In this document: one piece after another, positions 17,841 through 26,068 of the stretch
How the letters are laid out: each line of letters starts with the position of its first letter
Position numbering within the stretch: the stretch's first letter is position 1
Assembly: GCA_900468065.1 (NCBI GenBank)
Contig: UBTA01000002.1
Span: 1 to 57,370 of the forward strand
Reading direction: 5' to 3'
Origin: Hyphomicrobiales bacterium
GTDB lineage: Bacteria > Pseudomonadota > Alphaproteobacteria > Rhizobiales > Rhizobiaceae
Length of the DNA: 57,370 nt
Notes under the pieces: generated by a model
Database searches by the model: none
Told to the model about the DNA's origin: nothing
Seen by the model: only the letters and a program-made list of their open reading frames with translations
Made by a program: the position numbers and the translations under genes

Positions 17841-19316
17841 TCAGCACCCTGGTGGCCGGGGTGGCATGACGGGCTCGTCGAACGTGCGCTGCAATTTGCC
17901 CCAGCCCGGATCGTGCATATGAACGTGCAGCCCGGCGCGCGCGGCGAGCGCCAATGCCTCCTCCTGTCCAAAGGCGATCGCCGCCTCGACATCTGTCGTC
18001 AGCACCTTGCCGCCTTCCATGAGGACCTTGCCATCGACGATGACGGTGTCGACATCGCTTCCCAGGACCTGGTGGACAAGCCGGTGAACCGGCATCCACA
18101 TCGGCATGAGGTGCGGTTTGCGCATGTCGATGACGGCGATGTCTGCCTTCTTGCCGGCTTCAAGGGAGCCGATCTCATGCTCCATGCCGATGGCCCGGGC
18201 AGCGTCGATGGTGATCATTTCAAAGATTTTGCCCGGCGGCAGCAGGTAGCGGTCATGGTTGTGGAGGAGATGCTGCGTGAACTGTGCCAGCCGCGCGGTT
18301 TGCAGCATGTCGAAATGCCGGCTCGGGGCTGCGCCATCGGTGGTAATCGCCACCCGGATACCCTTGGACATCATTTCCATGATCGGCGTCGAGCGCCCAG
18401 GAGGTGCGTGGGTGACGTGGGTGCCGGTTTCGGCCAGGATGTCCATCTCCTCGTGCGAGATGCCCCAGCAATGCTGGAGATGGATGTCGGGTCCCAGCAA
18501 TGCATTTTCCTTGTCCTGGAAAGCCATGCGAATCTGGCCGGCAAAAGCATCGGAATGCAGGCGCACTCCCCATTTGCGCGCGGTTTCGCGCACACGGCGG
18601 GCCTGATACCGGTCGTTCTCGGTCAGTTTCACCGCTTGATCCGGTGACGATGCATTCGACGGCTCGACCGACGGGACGATCGTGAAAGGGGTCAGAAAGA
18701 CATTGATGCGGCCATTGGAGGCTCCGTTCAGCGCCTCTATGACAGCTTCGCTGCCCTCGATCATTTCCTCGAAAGAGATGTGACGGCGTTCGGGTTTACC
18801 GCTTTCCCAGCGCGTCACCGGATGCGGCCAGGGCAGACCCGAAGGACCGACACAAATGATTTCGCGCAAGCCGATCTCGCTATAGGCGCGGGCATGGTTG
18901 ATGGCGAAGGCTGGATCATCAGCGCGTGGCATCGAGGTGATAATGCTGACACCGGTGGTCACGCCGGCGCGAAGCCGCTCCAGGCCGGAGACGAGGCCAT
19001 CGGCATACCAATAGTCACGCGTGACATAGTGATAATAGGTCGGGGTGACCACGCGCATCCACAAGGCATTGGTGTCGGCAGCGACACTGCGGATGAGGGC
19101 ATGCCCCGCGTGGCCATGGGCGTCGATCAGACCCGGGATGATCAGCTTGCCGCGGCAGTCTATGATTGTCTTGTCGGTGTGACGGGGCTCAAGGTCCTCC
19201 GCGGTGCCGATGTCGACGATCCTGTCACCGGCAATGGCCAGCGCTCCGTCCTCGATCATGCGCCGCTCCCGGTCGACGGTCACAATCGTACCGTGAAGCA
19301 GCAAATAATTTCCCAT
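17841..19316 (-). CDS. amidohydrolase family protein (AtzA/TrzN/deaminase-like)
   Basis: Metal-dependent hydrolase or deaminase of 491 residues from the amidohydrolase superfamily group that includes S-adenosylhomocysteine deaminase and triazine hydrolases. The HxH motif is intact (IIPGLIDAHGHAGH, His67 and His69), followed by LHSDAF, LQHCW and the metal or catalytic Asp in ITTDGAAPSRHFDML. The C-terminal ADIAVIDMRKPHL strand returns to the composite beta-sandwich. The start at 19316 has GGAGGAAACGGG; the open frame continues 20 codons upstream without a ribosome-binding site. It is divergent from the binding-protein gene across a shared operator and so belongs to the amidohydrolase island. 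The substrate is unknown, likely a nitrogen heterocycle or cyclic amide. Confidence 0.88.
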   Translation of the reverse strand: MGNYLLLHGTIVTVDRERRMIEDGALAIAGDRIVDIGTAEDLEPRHTDKTIIDCRGKLIIPGLIDAHGHAGHALIRSVAADTNALWMRVVTPTYYHYVTRDYWYADGLVSGLERLRAGVTTGVSIITSMPRADDPAFAINHARAYSEIGLREIICVGPSGLPWPHPVTRWESGKPERRHISFEEMIEGSEAVIEALNGASNGRINVFLTPFTIVPSVEPSNASSPDQAVKLTENDRYQARRVRETARKWGVRLHSDAFAGQIRMAFQDKENALLGPDIHLQHCWGISHEEMDILAETGTHVTHAPPGRSTPIMEMMSKGIRVAITTDGAAPSRHFDMLQTARLAQFTQHLLHNHDRYLLPPGKIFEMITIDAARAIGMEHEIGSLEAGKKADIAVIDMRKPHLMPMWMPVHRLVHQVLGSDVDTVIVDGKVLMEGGKVLTTDVEAAIAFGQEEALALAARAGLHVHMHDPGWGKLQRTFDEPVMPPRPPGC

Positions 19317-19381
19317 CCCGTTTCCTCCCATTTTTCGATGATCACCATTGGCGGTAGAAGCGCCGAATATTGGCAACGATA

Positions 19382-19405
19382 ATTGTCAACAATATCATTG
19401 ACAAT
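19382..19405. promoter_or_regulatory. GntR operator overlapping a -35 box (site 1)
   Basis: ATTGTCAACAAT, four bases, then TTGACAAT, between the divergent amidohydrolase and binding-protein genes. The same arrangement recurs at 22684-22707 and a related motif lies at 30291-30302 beside the gntR gene. TTGACA (19398-19403) can act as -35 with AATACT (19421-19426) as -10 after 17 bases, so a bound repressor would block RNA polymerase. A half-site (GTCAACAAT) recurs near 19461. Confidence 0.65.
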
Positions 19406-19485
19406 AGGAAGAGGTGAAACAATACTCCCTTCTGCCTGAGGGCTTGGCCATGCAGGCTCGTCAACAATCAATAAGGGGGGAAATC

Positions 19486-21051
19486 ATGTCCCGTGTGAAA
19501 AGCTTCATTCTTGCCGCGCTGACAGCGGCTGCCATCGCCGCGCCTGCCAGCGCAGAAACGCTTCGCTGGGGCGGACGGGCCGATATCTTCTCGCTCGATC
19601 CCTATTCCGTTCCGTCCACGTCGAACCTCGCCTTCCTCAACCATATTTATGAGGGCCTGGTGCGCTACGATGCGGACTTCAAAATCGAGCCGGCGCTCGC
19701 GACCGAGTGGAAGCTCATTGATGACAAGCATTGGCGCTTTACCCTGCGCAAGGGCGTCAAGTTCCACGACGGCGCCGATTTCATGGCCGACGACGTGGTG
19801 GCTTCGTTCAAGCGCGCCTCGGACGAGACCTCGCCACTACGTGGCAATATCCCGCTCTTTGCCGGCGTCACCAAAGTCGATGACTACACCGTCGATATCG
19901 AAGTGACCGCGCCGACCTCGCTGTTTCTCAATGACATCACCAATATCTTCATCTTCGATGCTAAGTGGCTGAAGGACAACAACAGCGAAAAACCGACAGA
20001 CTTTGCATCCAAGGTGGAGGGCTACACCACGCAGCACACCAATGGCACAGGCCCTTTCAAGCTGGAAAGCCGCGTACCGGACAGCAAGACCGTCCTGGTC
20101 GTCAATGATGGATGGTGGGACGAAAAGAAGCATAATCTCGATCGCATCGAGTTCATGCCGATCTCATCGGCCGCAACGCGTGTCGCAGCTGTTTTGTCCG
20201 GTGAAATCGACGTGATCGATTCCGCACCGATCCAGGATCTGCCGCGTCTGGAATCCTCGCCTGGAATCACCGTCAAGAAGCGTACGGAACTGCGGACCGT
20301 GTTCGTCGCGTTCAACCGCAAGGAAAAGCTGGAAGACGGCCGTCCGAACCCGTTCAATGACCTGCGCGTGCGGCAGGCCTTCGAGGCCTCCGTTGACCGC
20401 GACCTGATCAATAAAAAAGTGATGCGCGGTCTGGCCCGTCCTTCCGGCTCGCTCATCGCGCCGGAAATCTCCGGTTATGCCAAGTCGCTTGATACCTATA
20501 GCCCCGCCGATCCGGCACGCGCCCAGCAGTTGCTCACTGACGCCGGCATGAAGGATCTCGCCTTCACCTACATGTGCATGAACGACGAAAGCATCAACGA
20601 AGAGGATATCTGCTCGGGTATCGTCAACATGCTCAAGCGCGGCGGCTTCGAGCCGACGATGGATATCGCGCCGCGCGCCGTCCAGACGCCGAAGCGAACC
20701 AACGGCAAGGCCGACGTCTTTAATCTGAGCTGGGCAAACGAGCCGACGCTCGACGCCTACTCGCTGCTGTCCCAGGTCCTTTCGACACGCAAGGGTTCCA
20801 CGGGCGTTTCCAATTACGGCGGCTGGTCGAACCCGGAACTCGACAAGCTGGTCGAACAGGCGGCCCATGAACCGGACAATACAAAGCGCTTGGCGCTGGA
20901 AGAAGCGGCACTGAAGATCGCCAAGGATGAGACCATGCTCATTCCTCTGCATCAGCAACCGATTGCCTGGGCCATGCTGAGCACGGTCAAGAGTGTCGAT
21001 TTCCGCGCCGACAACAAGCCGCGTCATTGGCATACCCTGATGGGCAAATAA
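19486..21051 (+). CDS. ABC transporter substrate-binding protein, family 5 (Dpp/Opp type)
   Basis: Periplasmic binding protein of 521 residues from the peptide/nickel/opine family. The Sec signal peptide covers residues 1-23 (SFILAALTAAAIAAPASA, then ETLRW). The lobe signature is FLNHIYEGLVRYDADFKIEP with LATEWKLIDDKHWRFTLRKG, and KFHDGADFMADDVV follows. The start ATG at 19486 has GGGGGGAA upstream. The gene is separated from its permeases by an amidohydrolase gene and is followed by its own hairpin, which would keep its expression above that of the membrane parts. The cargo is probably the substrate of the flanking amidohydrolases rather than a peptide. Confidence 0.92.
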   Translation: MSRVKSFILAALTAAAIAAPASAETLRWGGRADIFSLDPYSVPSTSNLAFLNHIYEGLVRYDADFKIEPALATEWKLIDDKHWRFTLRKGVKFHDGADFMADDVVASFKRASDETSPLRGNIPLFAGVTKVDDYTVDIEVTAPTSLFLNDITNIFIFDAKWLKDNNSEKPTDFASKVEGYTTQHTNGTGPFKLESRVPDSKTVLVVNDGWWDEKKHNLDRIEFMPISSAATRVAAVLSGEIDVIDSAPIQDLPRLESSPGITVKKRTELRTVFVAFNRKEKLEDGRPNPFNDLRVRQAFEASVDRDLINKKVMRGLARPSGSLIAPEISGYAKSLDTYSPADPARAQQLLTDAGMKDLAFTYMCMNDESINEEDICSGIVNMLKRGGFEPTMDIAPRAVQTPKRTNGKADVFNLSWANEPTLDAYSLLSQVLSTRKGSTGVSNYGGWSNPELDKLVEQAAHEPDNTKRLALEEAALKIAKDETMLIPLHQQPIAWAMLSTVKSVDFRADNKPRHWHTLMGK

Positions 21052-21082
21052 TCGTCACGATAGCCGTTTTTAGCCAGGAAAG

Positions 21083-21114
21083 GAGCGTTTCATGACCCAT
21101 GAAGCGCTCTTTTC
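21083..21114 (+). terminator. hairpin with T run after the binding-protein gene
   Basis: Stem GAGCGTTTCATG / CATGAAGCGCTC (12 pairs including one G-U) with an ACC loop, followed by TTTT. It lies 31 bp after the binding-protein stop and before the amidohydrolase gene at 21154. It likely terminates or attenuates part of the transcription. Confidence 0.65.
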
Positions 21115-21153
21115 ATTTGAACTCCAGCTCATTCAGCCGCTTCAGGACATACG

Positions 21154-22674
21154 ATGACATCTGATCCCCTGCATACGTTGACGTTGGGCGAGCGCCCCGC
21201 CTGCCGCACGCTTTTGACCGCAGACTGGGTTCTCGCATGGCGAGACGGCACGCATCATCTGGTGCCCCGTGGCGAGATCATCATGGAAGATGGCGCCGTC
21301 ATTTTCGCCGGCCGGTCGTTCCCAGGCGAGGTTGCCCGCCGGATCGATTTTGGCGCTGCCCTTGTCAGCCCCGGCCTGATCGACCTCGATGCGTTGTCCG
21401 ATCTGGATACCTATACGCTGGTTCATGACAACCAGCCCGGATGGGCGAGAGGGCGCATCTGGCCCCGATCCTATGTCGAGCGCGGCCCCTATGAAATGTA
21501 CAGTGAGCAGGAGCTTGCCTTCCAGAAGCGCTTTGCCTTCGGGCTTCTGCTTTTGAACGGCATCACCAGCGCCGCACCAGTTGCCTCGCTCTACTACCGC
21601 GAATGGGGCGAAACCGTTGCCGAGTTCGAGGCGGCGGCCGATGCGGCCGGCGATCTTGGTCTTCGCGTTTTCCTCAGTCCGGCCTACCGCTCAGGCGGCA
21701 TGGTGCTGGAAGCGCCGGGCAGGATGGTGCCGGTCTTTAATGAAGCCAGGGGGCTGCAGGGCCTGCGCGAGGCAATCTCCTTCATCAAGCATCAGCAAGG
21801 TCGTCACGGCGGTCTCGTCAATGGGCTGCTGGCACCCGACCGGGTGGAAACCTGCACGCTGGAACTGCTGAAACAAACCATGGCGGCCGCAGGCGATCTG
21901 GACTGCCGGGCAAGGCTGCATATGGCGCAAGGGCCGCTTGAGCTTGAGACCATGCGACGGCTGCACGGAGCGAGCGGACCGCAATGGATGGCCGACCACG
22001 GGCTATTGAGCGAGCGGCTGATTACGCCGCACGCCACCTATGCCAGCAGAGGCGATCTTGAGCTTTATGCGGCGCACGGAGTATCCATCGCCCATTCGCC
22101 GTTGGTGTCGGCGCGGATGGGCAGCATGCTTCATTCCTTTGCGGCCTGCCGGGCGCTCGGTATCAATGTCGGCATGGCGACGGATACGGCGCCGCCCGAT
22201 ATGCTGATGAACCTCCTCATGGGCCTCGTCGCCTGCCGCATCAGTGAAAAGAAGTCCGATGCCGTGCTGTCTTCCGATCTGTTCGATGCCGCGACGCTGG
22301 GGGGTGCCAGAGCGCTCGGCCGGACCGATATCGGCCGGCTTGCGGCGGGCACCCGTGCGGATATCGCTGTCTTCCGTCTCGACGATCCGCATATGACACC
22401 CAGTGTCGATCCCATTACAACCCTGGTGCTCGGCGGTTCCGGCAAGGTCACCCAGGCTGTTTTTGTTGACGGGAGGCTCTCCATGCTGGAGGGAAAACTC
22501 ACCGGTTTCGATATGCATGACGCCCGCAAGCAAGCCCAGATTCAGTTCGAAGGCCTCCTTGCCAAATACCCCGATCGAAGCTGGGATCATCCGCCGGTCC
22601 AGGCGCTGTTTTCGCCAAGCTATCCGTTGTGGACGGAAGGTGACGACGAAAATGTTGAGGAAACGGCATTTTAA
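21154..22674 (+). CDS. amidohydrolase-superfamily protein lacking the HxH motif (paralogue 1)
   Basis: A 506-residue amidohydrolase-fold protein. The strand-1 motif, normally GLIDAHTH, reads GLIDLDALSDLD, so both metal-binding histidines are absent (positions 79 and 81 are Asp and Leu). Later family residues remain: RLHMAQG, ITPHATYAS and MATDTAPPDM, together with the C-terminal ADIAVFRLDDPHM sandwich strand. It is clearly paralogous over its whole length to the protein at 26065-27561. It could use one metal bound by the remaining His and Asp residues, as some one-metal deaminases do, or Asp side chains may substitute. Whether it is an active hydrolase cannot be decided from sequence. Confidence 0.85.
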   Translation: MTSDPLHTLTLGERPACRTLLTADWVLAWRDGTHHLVPRGEIIMEDGAVIFAGRSFPGEVARRIDFGAALVSPGLIDLDALSDLDTYTLVHDNQPGWARGRIWPRSYVERGPYEMYSEQELAFQKRFAFGLLLLNGITSAAPVASLYYREWGETVAEFEAAADAAGDLGLRVFLSPAYRSGGMVLEAPGRMVPVFNEARGLQGLREAISFIKHQQGRHGGLVNGLLAPDRVETCTLELLKQTMAAAGDLDCRARLHMAQGPLELETMRRLHGASGPQWMADHGLLSERLITPHATYASRGDLELYAAHGVSIAHSPLVSARMGSMLHSFAACRALGINVGMATDTAPPDMLMNLLMGLVACRISEKKSDAVLSSDLFDAATLGGARALGRTDIGRLAAGTRADIAVFRLDDPHMTPSVDPITTLVLGGSGKVTQAVFVDGRLSMLEGKLTGFDMHDARKQAQIQFEGLLAKYPDRSWDHPPVQALFSPSYPLWTEGDDENVEETAF

Positions 22675-22683
22675 TTGCACAAA

Positions 22684-22707
22684 ATTGTCTACAATTACGT
22701 TGACAAC
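22684..22707. promoter_or_regulatory. GntR operator overlapping a -35 box (site 2)
   Basis: ATTGTCTACAAT, four bases, then TTGACAAC, upstream of the permease operon; same architecture as 19382-19405. TTGACA at 22700-22705 pairs with CTTAAT at 22722-22727 over a 16-base spacer to give a sigma-70-like promoter. This would be a second repressor-controlled promoter in the island. Confidence 0.65.
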
Positions 22708-22736
22708 TTTTGAAACCTTGTCTTAATGGGGGCACG

Positions 22737-22777
22737 ACGAGAACAGGGAGGTTGTACGTGAGGAGCGTACGTCTCGT
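22737..22777 (+). other. possible structured leader RNA upstream of the permease operon
   Basis: Between the putative promoter and the first permease lies a leader of about 200 bases. It contains an outer stem ACGAGA/TCTCGT enclosing an inner stem GTACG/CGTAC with an asymmetric purine-rich internal loop. It may be a cis-regulatory RNA fold, or chance pairing in a GC-rich leader. Confidence 0.3.
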
Positions 22778-22932
22778 GGTGGTGCTGAGAGTGCGGCTGG
22801 GTCCTGGAGGACGCGCCGCTGGACAGCGCCTTTGCATTTGCCGCCAAAATGGCCATCCCTGGCTCTGAACGTCATTGATCGATCCGTCCGGGCAAGGTCT
22901 GCTCGTGGGTGGTGCGAAGCGGAGAGGCCATC

Positions 22933-23901
22933 ATGTTAGTCTTCATCATCAAGCGGTTGGGCAATGCACTCCTGGTGATGCTCTCTGTCGCCTTGCTTGC
23001 CTTTCTGATCTTCCGGCTTGCGGGCGATCCCGTCGAGCTGATGGTGGGCGAGCAGACGTCTCAGGCTGACCGCGCGGCACTTCGCGAACGTCTCGGCCTG
23101 AACGACAGCCTGCCAACGCAATATATCCGCTTCGTCACCAACGCCGTGCAGGGCGATTTCGGTGTGTCCTACCGCAATGGCCAAAAGGTTTTGCCAGTGA
23201 TTGCCGAGCGGTTCCCGGCGACACTGGAACTGGTTCTGGTTGCGACGGTGCTCTCCTTGCTGTTCGGTCTGCCGCTTGGCATCCTGACCGCGATCCAGCG
23301 CGGCAAATGGTACACGGAGAGCCTGCAATTCCTGTCCATTGTCGGTGTGTCTTTGCCCAGCTTCGTCGTCGGCATTCTACTTATTCTCGTCTTTTCGGTG
23401 ATCCTGGGCTGGGCGCCCGCGTTTGGGCGCGGCGAAGTGGTGCAGATCGGTTGGTGGTCCACGGGTTTCTTGACCTCGTCGGGCCTGGCAGCGCTGATCC
23501 TGCCCTCGATCGCCCTGTCGCTCTATCAGATCACGCTGGTGATGCGGCTGGTTCGGGCGGAAATGCTCGAGGTGCTGCGCTCCGACTATGTGAAGTTTGC
23601 TCGGGCACGCGGCATTCCACGCTGGCGCATCTATTTTCGCCATTCACTGCGCAACTGTCTCATGCCGGTTGTCACGATGACAGCCATGAATGTCGGGTCG
23701 CTGATTGCTTTTGCGCTGATCACCGAGACTGTGTTCCAGTGGCCTGGCATGGGCATGCTCTTCATCCAGGCTGTGACCTTTCTCGATATCCCGGTCATGG
23801 CAGCCTATCTCTGCATTATTTCCTTCATCTTCGTTGTCCTCAACATGCTGGTTGATATCGCCTACGCGGTGATTGATCCCCGCTTGCGCAACGCACGTTA
23901 A
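22933..23901 (+). CDS. ABC transporter permease (DppB type)
   Basis: Inner-membrane permease of 322 residues with the DppB/OppB layout: an N-terminal membrane helix (FIIKRLGNALLVMLSVALLA), a periplasmic stretch with GDPVELMVG and RERLGLND, then five more helices. The cytoplasmic coupling loop reads DYVKFARARGIPRWRIYFRH and the gene ends in the typical DPRLRNAR. The ATG at 22933 follows GGAGAGG by five bases; a GTG at 22909 in frame lacks a site. It is the first gene of an operon with DppC, two amidohydrolases and two ATPases. Confidence 0.93.
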   Translation: MLVFIIKRLGNALLVMLSVALLAFLIFRLAGDPVELMVGEQTSQADRAALRERLGLNDSLPTQYIRFVTNAVQGDFGVSYRNGQKVLPVIAERFPATLELVLVATVLSLLFGLPLGILTAIQRGKWYTESLQFLSIVGVSLPSFVVGILLILVFSVILGWAPAFGRGEVVQIGWWSTGFLTSSGLAALILPSIALSLYQITLVMRLVRAEMLEVLRSDYVKFARARGIPRWRIYFRHSLRNCLMPVVTMTAMNVGSLIAFALITETVFQWPGMGMLFIQAVTFLDIPVMAAYLCIISFIFVVLNMLVDIAYAVIDPRLRNAR

Positions 23902-23918
23902 GAAACGGGGCCGGCTCG

Positions 23919-24869
23919 ATGACCACTGAACTTCTGCAAACGACCAAGGCCGCTCGACCCTCGCTGTTCAAGCGTATCCGCAACAGTGACCTCTGTTGGT
24001 CGTTCAGCCAGAGCAGGTCGGCGCAAATTAGCGCTATCCTGCTGGCGATCCTCATTCTAACGGCGATCTTTGCGCCGCTGATCGCACCGCAAAATCCCTA
24101 TGATGGCGCGCTGCTCGACATGTGGAAGGCCGAACTGCCGCCGATCTGGCAGAACGGCGGCGAGTGGCCCTATTTGCTGGGGACCGACACGCAGGGCCGC
24201 GACATGCTCTCGGCCATCCTCTACGGCACGCGCATTTCGATCGTTATCGGCATCGCCTCGGTGGCACTGTCCCTCGTCATCGGTTTGACCGCTGGTCTGA
24301 TTGCCGGATATTTCGGCGGCTTCATCGACAACCTGCTGATGCGCATCGGCGACGTCATGCTTTCTATTCCGACGATCCTCGTCGCAATCCTCGTTTCAAC
24401 CGTCGTGCGACAGATGTTGCCGGAGAGCCTCCGCGAAATCGGTGCATCGGCCGTCCTCGTCCTTGCCATAGCGCTTTCGGCGTGGGTGCAATATGCAAGA
24501 ACGGTGCGCGCCCAGGCGATCGTCGAGAGCGGCAAGGACTATGTGCAGGCCGCCAAACTCATCGGCGTACCGTCCCGGCGCATCATGGCTCACCATATCC
24601 TGCCCAATACGCTGACGCCGATCATGGTCGCCGCCACGCTCAATTTCGGCATGGCAATTCTGACAGAGGCGACGCTGTCGTTTCTCGGTATCGGCATGCC
24701 GCCAAGCCAACCTTCGCTCGGAACGCTGATCCGCATCGGCAACCAGTTCCTGTTTTCCGGTTCCTGGTGGATCGTCCTGTTCCCCGTCGCTCAACTCTGC
24801 CTGCTGGTCGTCACCGTCAATGTGCTTGGCGATTGGCTGCGCGATGCGCTCAATCCGAAACTGAGGTAA
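23919..24869 (+). CDS. ABC transporter permease (DppC type)
   Basis: Second permease, 316 residues, with the DppC/OppC N-terminal helix (AILLAILILTAIFAPLIAP), the family motif LLGTDTQGRDMLSAILYGTR, and the coupling loop DYVQAAKLIGVPSRRIMAHH. It lies 17 bp after the DppB gene. The segment WKAELPPIWQNGGEWPY before the GTD motif is slightly longer than in many members. Confidence 0.93.
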   Translation: MTTELLQTTKAARPSLFKRIRNSDLCWSFSQSRSAQISAILLAILILTAIFAPLIAPQNPYDGALLDMWKAELPPIWQNGGEWPYLLGTDTQGRDMLSAILYGTRISIVIGIASVALSLVIGLTAGLIAGYFGGFIDNLLMRIGDVMLSIPTILVAILVSTVVRQMLPESLREIGASAVLVLAIALSAWVQYARTVRAQAIVESGKDYVQAAKLIGVPSRRIMAHHILPNTLTPIMVAATLNFGMAILTEATLSFLGIGMPPSQPSLGTLIRIGNQFLFSGSWWIVLFPVAQLCLLVVTVNVLGDWLRDALNPKLR

Positions 24870-24874
24870 GTTCC

Positions 24875-26068
24875 ATGCACGATCTCTTGCTCCGCAATGT
24901 CAGGCCGATGGCCGGTGAAAGCTGCGATATCCTGATCAAGGATGGGAAGATTGCCGGTTTTGGATCGTGTGAGCCCGAGCCCGGCATGGCCGTCGAGGAC
25001 GGCGGTAACGCCATCGCGGTTCCCGGCTTGATCGATGCCCATACGCATCTCGATAAGACGACCTGGGGCATGCCCTGGCATGTCAACAACCGCGCCGCAA
25101 TCTTGCGTGAGCGGATCGATTTCGAACGGGAAAACCGGCTTGCGATCGGCATTGATCCGCATCGCCAGTCCATGCGCCACGCGATCGGGCTCGTGGCCCA
25201 CGGTGGCACACATATCCGCAGCCATGTCGATATCGACCCAACCCACGGCCTTTCGCTTGTCGAAGGTGTCTGGGAGACCCGCGAAAAGCTGAAAGGCGTC
25301 ATCGATATCGAAATCGTTGCCTTCCCACAGTCCGGGGTCATGGTTATGCCCGGCACCGTGGAGCTTCTGGACGAAGCCCTTCGCCAAGGTTGCGAAGTGC
25401 TGGGCGGCATCGACCCGTGCGGCATCGACCGCGATCCAAAGGGCCAGCTCGATATCCTCTTTGCCCTTGCCGTCAAGCATGGCGTGCCGATCGACATTCA
25501 CCTGCACGAGGCCGCCGATCTCGGCGCCTTCACCATGGAGCTGATTTTCGAGCGCATCCGCGCCAACGGTATGGAAGGCAAGGTCGCGATCAGCCACGCG
25601 TTTGCGCTCGGCATGAACGACTATCTGCGGGTCGGTAAGCTGATCGAGCAAATTGCGCGCCTCGATGTTGCGATCCTGACGACAGGAGCACCGTCGGCCA
25701 ACGTGCCGTCGATCATGCGGCTGAAGGAAGCCGGCGTGCGCGTCGGTGGCGGCTGTGACGGGATCCGCGATACCTGGGGTCCGTGGGGGCAGCCGGATAT
25801 GCTGGACCGCGCCAGGATCATCGGCATGAAAAACGGACTTCGTTCGGATATCGAACTCGCTCACGTGTTCCATGTCATCTCGCAAGGCGGCGCCGATGTG
25901 ATGCGGCTTGAAAACTACGGCCTGGAGATCGGGTGCAATGCTGACCTGACACTGCTTGCCGGCGAGACGCTTGCCCATGCCGTGGTCGATATCGCACCGC
26001 GGCCACTCGTCCTGAAAGCAGGCCATGTGACTGCCCGCCAGGGCAAAGCCATTGTGGAGATGCCATGA
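24875..26068 (+). CDS. cytosine deaminase-like amidohydrolase
   Basis: A 397-residue metal-dependent hydrolase of the cytosine deaminase / N-isopropylammelide hydrolase branch. It keeps the full metal set: HTHLDKT (His56, His58), IDIHLHE, ISHAFAL and CDGIRD. Related enzymes deaminate or hydrolyse pyrimidine- and triazine-like rings. The ATG at 24875 sits six bases after the DppC stop, and its Shine-Dalgarno (GAGG) lies inside the end of that gene; the next amidohydrolase overlaps it by four bases. This is the most likely catalytically competent ring-opening or deaminating enzyme of the rightward operon; the precise substrate is unknown. Confidence 0.88.
   Translation: MHDLLLRNVRPMAGESCDILIKDGKIAGFGSCEPEPGMAVEDGGNAIAVPGLIDAHTHLDKTTWGMPWHVNNRAAILRERIDFERENRLAIGIDPHRQSMRHAIGLVAHGGTHIRSHVDIDPTHGLSLVEGVWETREKLKGVIDIEIVAFPQSGVMVMPGTVELLDEALRQGCEVLGGIDPCGIDRDPKGQLDILFALAVKHGVPIDIHLHEAADLGAFTMELIFERIRANGMEGKVAISHAFALGMNDYLRVGKLIEQIARLDVAILTTGAPSANVPSIMRLKEAGVRVGGGCDGIRDTWGPWGQPDMLDRARIIGMKNGLRSDIELAHVFHVISQGGADVMRLENYGLEIGCNADLTLLAGETLAHAVVDIAPRPLVLKAGHVTARQGKAIVEMP

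Noticed and set aside
24122..24874. Upstream extension of the cytosine deaminase-like frame
   Set aside because: It lies entirely within the DppC permease gene; the composition is shadow-like and the ATG at 24875 has its own site.
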